Translations under genes and position numbers: made by a program | The notes under the pieces: generated by a model | Told to the model about the DNA's origin: nothing | Databases searched by the model: none | What the model saw: only the letters and a program-made list of their open reading frames with translations | From: Sapria himalayana | Lineage: Eukaryota; Streptophyta; Magnoliopsida; Malpighiales; Rafflesiaceae | Direction: 5' to 3' | NCBI GenBank assembly: GCA_029783825.1 | Contig: JAREIK010000343.1 | Coordinates: 1,382,001-1,446,000, forward strand | DNA: 64,000 nt | Shown here: positions 1 through 9,600 of the stretch, one piece after another | Numbering within the stretch: position 1 is the first letter of the stretch | Layout of the letters: the number at the start of each line of letters is the position of its first letter

Positions 1-66
1 GTAATTACTATACAAGTATTGAGACAGCTTATTCTTATTTGACAGATCACCTCATTGTTTTTCCTT
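1..66 (-). mobile_element. hAT transposase relic fragment at window edge
   Basis: These bases align with 2921-2986 of the young hAT copy (transposase near the YLDTDYCSI motif), but the same segment recurs at 618-680, so this is a separate old fragment. It runs off the left window edge. Confidence 0.5.
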
Positions 67-120
67 GACTATGATTTGGACTTGATTTGTGACCTATGAT
101 TCAATCATAGCTAGTCTCGG

Positions 121-588
121 GTAATCAAGCAAGTGAATTTTGACGTCGGGAAGGTATACAGGTCGTGCTTGGCATGATTTGAGGCATGACTCGCGCTAGC
201 TTGACATGATACAAGTTGTGCCATGGGGCAGCACGGTTTGGGGCCAGGCATGGTTTTGGACCATGCTGGGTTGGTCATTATCTAGTCGTGTAATGCATGC
301 ACGACATGATGACCCGATTGGGCCACCAAAAATTAGATCGTGTCGGCAAGACATTGCTTATTTGACACCTCTACCCATGACCCTTAGTTGATCTCTGATC
401 CTTAGGCCGGTGGAATGTACCATTAGACCAAGCACACGGGTCATGCCTACCTCTACATGAGACACATCTCGTGCTGGCCCAGCACATCATGAATTGTGCC
501 ATGGTGGGACACGGCCCAAGACCAGGCACTGCTAAACTAGGCCATGTTACGGGCCCTGCCTAGGCCACCCATTATGACTGATACTTCT
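121..588. mobile_element. Degenerate Dart-like hAT MITE fragments
   Basis: GC-rich subterminal hAT sequence. One right end, TTTGACACCTCTA, finishes at 373, and a decayed second end, GATACTTCTA, at about 587. Left ends and target duplications are not clear. The fragments interrupt the older hAT relic that resumes at 589. Confidence 0.5.
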
Positions 589-1843
589 AAATTATTATCA
601 TGTGGTAGAAAGAAATAGTAATCAGTATCTAAGTACTGAGATAACTCGCTCTTATTTAATGGACTATTCAATTGTTTGTCACTTACTAATTGAATAAAAA
701 AATCATTATTTTTGAATATTATGCCTATATTGATACTTGGAGCTTGATTATAACTATATTATCTAGGATCATAATATGTAAACAAGTTAGTTAATATTTT
801 ATAATTGAAACATGTAGATTGATATTTCTAGTTCATATACGTGGATATGTATATAAATATGTTTCTTATTTATTTCATATTAATTCTAAGATTCATACAG
901 ATAGCCAAACACCATAGAGTTGGAATGATAAACTAATGTTTTAAATATTTGATTTATATTTAAATAATTATGACACTAAATACTTGATGGTCTATATACT
1001 TATTAAATATTCTAGTAATAGTACATATGCACCTAATTTCAATACAACTGGTTGGAGTCTATACAGACAAATATTTATTCATTATGTCATAAAAAATCTT
1101 TAGAAATTTTGTAAAAAAATTTTTATCTCAGTCTAAATTGTCAATACGAAATTTGTCATTCTTATTATAAATGTAGTCGGATATCACGTGTTAGTAACCA
1201 ACACATGATTTTAACATAAAATAGTTGTATTTTCATTGGTGTCTCATTTTTTTGGATTTTTTTCCTTTTTAGGCTCGTAGACAAACATAGATTACTAAAT
1301 TTTTGTTGTATGCCAGGCATCTCAAGATATTTTAGTGAATATTTTATATTTTTTTAATATATGAGAAATAATTTTTATTTTCGCATATACTATTAAGTTA
1401 ATTATGTGATACAAATATTTAACATGAAAAATCTTACCTAATGATTTGTCAATAGTTATAACAAATATACTAATAGTTATTTGTTAATATAAATATTATC
1501 GAAAATAATATTAAATTTTTATTTTGAATATCATATTTTTTAAAATATTTTTATCATACACTCATATGTTAGAGGGGTATCACAAAAATGAAGGATTTTA
1601 GGGAATCTTAAATTTTTTTTACTAAGTGTTAATTTTGAATTTACATATAAGTGATGAGACATATAAGTGATATATCATTGTGATTAGTCTTTATATTGGA
1701 CATCACTAATATCACTCTATTATATTTCTTAAATTTGTTAATTATTAATTATTTTTATAATTTTAATATTTTATTATATCATTTATGCTTGTTGAGTTTG
1801 AAATCCTATGATAAGTAGGTTGAAAATAAATATGTATAATACT
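589..1843 (-). mobile_element. Old hAT relic, left part (host of the young insertion)
   Basis: Decayed transposase-like DNA in the same order and orientation as 2860-4145 of the young copy: the CTAAGTACTGAGATAAC segment at 632 matches CTAAGTACCGAGACAGC, and 1763-1843 matches the N-terminal part. It is interrupted at 1843 by the younger element and resumes at 5364. Confidence 0.7.
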
Positions 1844-2498
1844 TAGAGGTGTCAAACGGGCCGGCCCAGCACGGCAAGGCCGTGCCGTGCCCGGCCCGCT
1901 CGGGCACGCCTTGCCAATACAGGCTAGGCGAGGCGGCACGAAAGGGCAGGCGGGGCGGGAGCCCGGAGCCGCAACGCGGGACCGGGTCAACCGGGGTCCG
2001 GGTCCCGGGAGGCCAGCACGAGCACGGGCTGAAAATGCCAAAATGGCAGATTAGAAATTTTTTTTTTTAAATTTTTTTATTAAGTTACTGTATAGACTTT
2101 AGAGAATTAGTAATAATTAAAAAATATAATTTTTTGTAAAAATTATAACATTTAAAATTAAATAAAACAAACAAAGATTAGAAAATTTTTTTTTTTTTTT
2201 CAATTAAGTTTAGCTTTTTTTATTATTATAATTTATTAATTATATATTAAAATTTAAAGTTATTAAATTTTAAAATAAAATTTAAATCGTAAAATAATAA
2301 ATAAATACATTAAGTTAGTAAAAATTTTAATTAAAAAAAAATTAAACTACACAAATGAAAAATTATCATTCATGCTTTTGAAACCAATAGTCCGAACAAA
2401 ACAAGTATAAGTTTCAACACAACGTATGGTACAAAGTATAAACAAAGCGTATAAATAAAATAAATAAAAAAACATCGAAAAAAAAGAGCAGATGAGCA

Positions 2499-4625
2499 TC
2501 AATCGTCAAGCGGCATATCATGAGAATCATCAGCCGCAACATCAAGATCAGTATCATATGGATCATCATCATCAATTGCAATCAACTCCTCAGCCATCGT
2601 AGTGGATGTGGATGCGACTGCAGTGTCTGTCACAGTCCCAGCTTCAGCACGATCTCTGATGCTAAATCGCGATTTCTCCCAATCCTTCAAACATGCCAAG
2701 GCCTCAACCATATCTGGACGTAATCTCGATCTCCTATCTGATATCACGTTCACTGCAACAGAAAAAGCAGACTCCAATGCTACACTCGACACCGGAGGAG
2801 TCAGTAGATCCCGTGCCATCCTAGATAGCACGGGATAGGCGGACTCATATGATTTCCACCACTGTAATAAATCAAGATTCTTATTATCAGAAGGTGATAG
2901 GATTGAGCAGTAATCGGTATCTAAGTACCGAGACAGCTCGCTCCTATGTGATGGTCCACCCCTACGTTTTCCCCTCGCTAAGTTAATGGAATAAGCGTCA
3001 TCTCCGAACAAGGTATCAGTGTCCGTACTCACAGTCTCACCACCACCACCACCATACCTAGTATCGTAGTATGTGAACAGGTCTGTCAACTTCTCGTAAA
3101 TGAACCCTTCAGGTGGCTCTTCCAGGTTCATGCACGAGGAAATGAAAGTAAGAGTGTTTTCAACCCCTTCCACCTTAGCCCTAGGGTCCATGCATGCTGC
3201 GAGGCAATAAAGGGATAGAATGGTGGACTAGTACTTCAGGTACTTGGTCTTCATCTCTGCAACCATATGACTAAGCGTCGGGTCCGCTCGATACTTCCTA
3301 AACATGCTACTAATGTTGCATATGCAACGAAGTGAAATGTAAGTGGTGGGCGTATAAATCGACGAACACATGTTCGTCGTGTCATAAAATATCTTCAGGA
3401 ATTTCATTTATGAAATTCCTGAAGCCCAGTCAGTGTCGTCAATAATAAGTTCGTCACTCTTACTATTGACGTAGTCGGATATCACGTGTTCGTATCCAAC
3501 ACATGATTCCAATATCAGGTACGTGTAATTCCAACGATGTCTCACAACCGATTGGAATTTATTCTTCTTAAGATTCGCAGACAAACAGAGATTACCAAAC
3601 TCTTGTAGTCTACGAGGAGTGCGAATATACTTGAGTGCATTGCGTATATTTTCCAACGCGGGGGAACACACCTTCATACCCGCTTGAACTATCAGGTTAA
3701 TAACATGACACATGCATCTGACATGAAATATCTCTCCTAATGGTGCGTCTCTAATATTCCTAACAAACATATTGATCGCTATTCCATTATTCGCAGCATT
3801 ATCGAAAGTGACACTAAAAATTTTATATTGAATTTTATATTCCCTAAATATTTTCATCATACACTCAAAAATGGCCGGGCCATCATGAGGATGAAGAATC
3901 TCAGTGAATCTTAATATTTTTTTATTGATTGTCCAGTTAGAATCTACATAATGATTCGTGAGATATGCATAAGAAGAATCATCGTGACATGTCCATATAT
4001 CGGACGTCACGGACACCACTCAACTAAATACCAAAAATTCATTAATTATTTTTTGTTTTTCTAACTTATATATCTTTAGTATGTCACTCCTAGATGTGGA
4101 CTTAGGAATCCTACGATAGGATGACTGAAAATAAGTCTGCATGATGCGCACTACCCTCGGATCTTCCGAAAATCTGATCGGAAGACCCATCAATGTGATG
4201 AGCCTGGTCATGCCGTCCCTACCCAACTCGCTGGAGTATACGAATGGAGTAAACTTTGAGACTGAAATCGATCCAGTCTCAAAAAATGTAGTGCCAAGTT
4301 GGGTTTGCCTAGGATCTAAGGGTCCATGTTTTTTGGAACATATTTCAGCATGCCTCTTGAGGTGCCCAGTCCCACATGTACTCTTGCATGTTAAAAGTCT
4401 CATACAATATTTACACTGTGCCATTTCAAGTTCCTCACCTCTAACATCTACTTGTTTTATGATTTTAAAATGTGTTCAAACTACAGAAGTCCTCCTAGTT
4501 TTTTGTTTTTTAGAACTTTGGGCTGAGACGACAGGAGAAACCAAAGTTTCAGGAGCCACAGACGTCTGTGTAACACTAACATTTTCATTTTTCAAATTTA
4601 AATACGTGTTAGGTGTATTTGTTAT
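2499..4625 (-). pseudogene. hAT transposase (BED finger, RNase H-like core, hATC), broken by stops only
   Basis: A single frame of 709 codons with no frameshift. The order is: N-terminal Ser/Thr-rich region; BED zinc finger with CKYCMRLL and GHLKRHAEIC (about residues 70-92); catalytic-core motifs SVTSDIW (about 207) and TFDNAANN (about 270), whose Asp residues fit the hAT catalytic set; and a hATC dimerisation region with LLTPPVSSVALESAF near residues 600-620. It would cut and insert the element by binding its ends in the nucleus. Breaks seen: the presumed ATG is ATA (4625), and in-frame stops lie at 4478-4476 (CGA in the sister copy), 4022-4020 (GGA in sister), 3410-3408 (CAA in sister) and 3230-3228 (TTG in sister). 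The sister copy is 36494-40166. Confidence 0.88.
3393..3424. repeat. 15-bp perfect palindrome within hAT transposase
   Basis: Arms CTTCAGGAATTTCAT and ATGAAATTCCTGAAG are separated by two bases. It overlaps one in-frame stop of the transposase. Related palindromes occur at the same place in other copies (38104-38132, 32538-32566). Confidence 0.85.
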
Positions 4626-5152
4626 TTTTTATTTTTCGTAAGTTTTTCTAGAGAGAGAAGCTTTAGAGAGAGAGTACAAAAAAAATGTAAAGTATATTAC
4701 CCGGTAAAAGCAATGAGGTCAGTCACGTGCAAGGTGTACCGCAGGAAGCTCTGATGTTCAAAACTCAAATTGAGTTTCACGAAAATCTAAGCCGAAATCA
4801 AAATCACGAGGCCCGAGAGAGAGATGCACGGTTTATGTAAGAGAGAGAAAGTATTGAGAGGTTTTATGTTTTTGAAAAACATAAATGTTATAGGGAGGGG
4901 GGTAGAATTTATAGGCTAAAGAGAGTTTTTTTTAATAAAAAAAGATATTTTTTTTATTAATTTTTTGAATTTTTTTACTATTTTTAAGGGGCAGAATCAC
5001 GAGGACCGTTGGATTCTGCCCCCTAGCCGTTGGAGGTGAATCCAAGGGCTGAAAATTGGTGGAGTTTGAAATTATTTTTTTTTTTTTGCCGTTGGTTTTT
5101 GCTCAGATCGCTTCAATGGGCGTCGGGAGACTCGAGACTCGGGTTTCGGCAG

Positions 5153-5198
5153 AAAAGACCGCGGGTCGGGTCTGTTTGGACCCGACCCGCGGTCTTTT
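5153..5198. repeat. 20-bp perfect hairpin near the right end of the young hAT
   Basis: Arms AAAAGACCGCGGGTCGGGTC and its exact complement are separated by the 6-nt loop TGTTTG. It lies upstream of the transposase frame, in the subterminal region where hAT transposases bind. A shortened version persists in the derivative at 8542-8834. Confidence 0.9.
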
Positions 5199-5363
5199 TT
5201 CCGGGGGGGGCCAGGGGACGGCCTGATGGGTCACAAGGCGTGAGTTGTGACTCACGCCACGGCACGCGTGACACGCCGCCAGTGCCACGCGTGCCTGCGT
5301 GAACCGGCACGGGATGGACCCGTGCCGGCGTGCCGGCCCGGCCCGGCACGTTTGACGCCTCTA

Positions 5364-5515
5364 ATAATACTGAATATTTTAAGATCCTCAAAAATTATAA
5401 TTGGATGACCTAAAATCATAAATAGTTTGAACATCCATTTTATCTCAAAATTATTGTAATATATCAATTGGGTCAACAAAGTTGAATTAGATCCAATTTG
5501 AAAGATCTTGTTGCT
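5364..5515 (-). mobile_element. Old hAT relic, right part
   Basis: Continues the relic of 589-1843 after the duplicated ATAATACT; AAGATCCTCAAAAATTATAA matches the GGATCTTCCGAAAATCTGAT region of the young transposase. Similarity fades by about 5510 and no right terminal repeat is visible. Confidence 0.65.
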
Positions 5516-5603
5516 TAGTTGATTTTTTTTTTTGGGATTTAATACATTATATTTGTTAGTAAATTAATCTGTATGTCTCTTAATGTGATCAATATTGTAT
5601 GTA

Positions 5604-5643
<40 letters not shown>

Positions 5644-6482
5644 TATATATATTTATATTGTCATCATATACAATATATTGATTTTAATTCGATACCCATA
5701 TAATTTTGATTTTTTATTATTTTAGATGTATTTATATTATTAAAATTAATTTCATTTTTTTTTTTGTATTTATATATTTTTTTACATTTAAATTGTATTT
5801 ATATTAGTTTTTTTTTTTGTTTTTTATGTGGTAAATGGATTTGTATCGAGTTTATTGAAAAATATTTCATTCTAGTCTTGGATTTTTTTGTAGGATTATC
5901 ATTATTATTTACATATAAGTTAATTTCAAATTTATTATCGTTATATTTATTAAGTTTTTTTTTTTATTTTGTATTTTATAAAAAAAGCTAATTATAAACT
6001 TGAAAAAAAATAAAAAAAAAAGTGTACTGTAATCATTTGATGTAAAAGACTTTTTTTTTTTTAAATATATATAAATAAAATGTACAAGAGAGGCCCTAAT
6101 ATAATAGGCTAATTAGATTAGGACAATCCACAAATTTAATGATCCTGCCAATAATGAAAAAAGTGAACTAAGAGATAAAATAAACAAAAAATAAAGGCGA
6201 TAAAATACAATAAAAAATAATTGAAAGTGAATTTAATTTTTTTGTTCAGCCAATTCCTGCAAGCTCTAGAATAAAAATTTCAAATTCTCTTTTTTGTGAC
6301 ATAATTTAAATATTAGTAATTACAGTTTTTAAATATTTAACACTGGTGACATTATTCAATCAAATACATAAAACAGATGAATGAGTATTTTTGCTTTTCT
6401 TTTTATTTTATTTTATTTTTTTTTCTTGATGACTTTAGTTTATTTTTTTATTTTATTTTTTTTGTTTCATTTCTTGCAATAG
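5516..6482. other. AT-rich intron DNA with an (AT)n tract
   Basis: No exon recognised. It contains an (AT)n microsatellite at about 5606-5640, long T runs and a polypyrimidine-rich acceptor region before 6483. It belongs to the intron upstream of the first visible carboxypeptidase exon. Confidence 0.6.
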
Positions 6483-6608
6483 GATTATGACCCTCACGAA
6501 GAAGATCCTGGAAGTGCTCCTTTCAGTGAGCCGGAAACTCAGATAATGCAGAAGCTTGCCGTGTCGTTTTCTCCTCACTTGTGGATTAACGTGCACTCGG
6601 GAATGGAG
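6483..6608 (+). CDS. Carboxypeptidase exon with third zinc ligand
   Basis: 126 bp, 42 codons in phase 0, acceptor TTGCAATAG and donor GTGGGT. It begins DYDPHEEDPG and ends WINVHSGME, including the His that completes the M14 zinc site. It is the first exon visible; the 6.4 kb upstream holds hAT elements and AT-rich DNA but no further exon that I could find. Confidence 0.92.
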
Positions 6609-9600
6609 GTGGGTAGCTCTGACTAATTATGACCCGGAAGCTTCTTGCCTAGATTGGATCCGTAGGTGGGCCAGGCCAATGGAGATCGTACCCAATGCAC
6701 GGGTCTCCTGCTTCAACACGTTTCTCGTAGAGGTTAATATCTCGATAGCATGGGTCGGTACCCATGCCGGAAGCCGGTTGAGTTAAAACGCAATGGTTGG
6801 CCGGCTCACGTGGCCGGCCAATTGCAATGCCATGTGGCTGGACTCGCCCGGGATTCGTCTCATAGCCGGTCCCGGGTACCCAGGCATGTGGGTCACGCCT
6901 GGCCCTACACGAGGCACGGCTGAACCGTGCCGTGGGCTGTATGGCCCGTCTGACGCCTCTATTCCTTCCCTGGTGGACCAGGCCAATGGAGTTCGTACCC
7001 AGTGCGTAAGTCTCTTACTTTAGCATGATATTTGGGAGAGGTTAACATCTCGATAGTATTATTACTAGAATTTGAAAAGATTGCGTCTGATAAATTTCGG
7101 GAGTCTTGAACGAAGGCACCTGTCGTCGTACCAAGGTATGACCTACAGTACCAAGCTAATGGTAATCTACCTGTGGGATGTTGAACACATAACCTACTTA
7201 TCATTTTCCAATTATTTATAGATTAAATGTCGACCATATACTCAAAGAAATAAAAAAAATTAAAAAAAAAATTAAAAAAATTTAAAAAATTTAAAAATTA
7301 AAAAAAAAATTAAAAAATTAAAAAAATTAAAAAATTAAAAAAAAAAGAAAAAAAAAATGTTGGCCATATAATCTATTTGTAGCCAGTCGGTATCCATGTT
7401 GGAAGCCAGTTGCGTTAAAACGCAATGGATGGCCAGCTCACTTGGCCGGCCAATTGCAACATGCCACGTAGCTCGTCTCTTTTAACTCGCCTGAGATTGG
7501 ACCCACTGGGTCCCGGGTACTCAGGCACGTGGGTCATGACTGGCCCGTCTGACGCCTCTATTCCTTCCCCGGTGGACTAGGTCAATGGAGTTACTATAGC
7601 ATGATATTTGGGAGAGGTTAATATCTCGATAGTATTATTACTAAAATTTGAAAAGATCGTGTCTGATGAGTGTTGGGTGTCTTGAACGAAAGCACCTGTC
7701 GTCGTACCAAGGTATGACCTACAGTTGTGGGATGTTGAACACATAATCTACTAATCATTTTCACATCACTTATAGACTAAATGTTGATCATATACTTAAA
7801 AAAAAAATTAAAAAAAAAATTAAGAAAATAAAAAAAATTTAAAAAAATTAAAAAAATTAAAAAAAAAAATTAAAAAAAATTAAAAAAAAAAAAAGAAAAA
7901 AAATGTTGACCATATAATCTATTTGTAGCCAGTGCACGAGTCCTCGAACGAATACACTTGTCTTTGCATCAATACATGATTTACCCGTGGGGATCCTTGC
8001 CCCTCTCCCCTCCCCCCGGAGGGCCGTGCCAATGAAAGCCACACCGAGTGCATGAGCCCCTAGCATTGGCGCAGTATCTGGGAGAGCGTAACATCTCGAT
8101 AGCCTTGTCCCTGGATATAAGGCGTGGTGTAGGCCACGTGGGTGTAATCTGCTTGTCACTTTTGTTCCAGGCGCTGTTCATGCCGTACGATCACAGGAAC
8201 ACAACCCCCGGTGGATCAGCCTTAGAAAGGATGAATTGGTTGCTCGGCCAGCTTAATGCAGCCCATTGCCACCACCGCTGCGTGGTGGGTTGTGGCGGAG
8301 CCTCGGTTGGGTCTGTTTTTATCTTTCAGTCGTGTAAAAGTGCCCGCTCTTTCTGCCTCCTCGAAAAATGTAAGACGTTGGTCATATTGTTCTTGTCTAG
8401 CTATCTTGCTCATGGGACAGCAACAGACTACATGTATGATATTCTTGGGGTTCCTCTGGCTTTCACCTTCGAGGTTTTTTTTTTTTTTTCTTTTTCTTTT
8501 TTTTTTTTACTTTTGAGGTTTTCTAAACTGCCACTTTCTGCTATGGGTGTCAAACGGGCCGGGCCGGCCCATTTTTTCTGAGCCCGAACTTGCCTTCGTG
8601 CCGGGCTAGCCATGGTTACTGTGCCGTGCCCGCTCGGGCTGGCCTGTCCATGCGGTTCGGAATTCGGGGGATCGCGAGTCGGGTTGAATTAGACCCGACC
8701 AGCGGTCTTTTTGCGGGAGGGACCATCGCGGGGTCGGGCTCAAGGGACACCTGACATAGGACGAACCCGTGCCGGTGTGCCGTGTCTCAGGCCGAACCGT
8801 GCCGTGCCTCGTGACGGGCCGGTTGACACCTGTACTTTCTGCCATACGATTTTGCTTTCGAATATACCCTTGTGTTTTATGTGTTTGTTTGATGACTAGC
8901 AGGTATATGGAGACGTCGCGGCCTCCCCGAGCGACTGTTTCAAAATGTTCAACCCTGTTGATCTCCACGCCTTCAATGTATGTCCATTCGCTCTTCTATT
9001 TCTCTCTCTCTCTCTCTCTATCTTACGATATCAAGCTTTTCCATGCTAGTACCCTTTGTGTTTTTTTCATATTTTTTTTTTATTTTGAGAAAATAATTAC
9101 CATATTATCCCTCGGCCCCTCGTATATGAGCCCTGGGGCCTTTGGGTCAGGGCACGTAAGGCCCTCATCCCAGCAATATGAGTAGAGTGATTGGAAAAGA
9201 TACCCTAGGGAAGCATATCCAGTATTTCTAGGGACCATCTAACTCATGAGTCGTGTCCCCAGGATCGGGTGGGGCTTTCATTCCCCCCCCCCCCCCTTTC
9301 ACTCGGACTACCATATTGTTTTTATAAAGTATATATTTTTGCTAAATATTATTTATAATTTTTGTCTATTAATAAAATGTAATCAATGAAAGAACATCAA
9401 ATATAAAAATCAAACATAATTAAATTAGTGTTTCTTATTGTCACAAGTATTCAGTGTACTAAAATAAAATAATAAATATTCAATAATAAAGACACCGAAC
9501 ATGTTGTTTATAGTTTTTGAGTGTTCGATGAGGTGAGAGCGCGAGGTGCTTTTGCTTGGGCCTGGTGAAGCCTGAGCATTAGGCGTGCCTTTAATAGCTA

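Larger units (their letters stand above)
1844..5363 (-). mobile_element. Young complete Dart-like hAT transposon (3520 bp)
   Basis: The left end TAGAGGTGTCAAACGGGCC and the inverted right end ending CGTTTGACGCCTCTA are flanked by a perfect 8-bp duplication ATAATACT (1836-1843 and 5364-5371). The ends closely resemble those of the rice nDart/aDart elements as I remember them. It carries a transposase on the - strand (2499-4625), GC-rich subterminal regions and a 20-bp hairpin near the right end. It has inserted into an older relative whose sequence continues on both sides. Confidence 0.92.

Noticed and set aside
4141..4641. 166-codon + strand open frame
   Set aside because: Antisense shadow of the hAT transposase N-terminus and BED finger.
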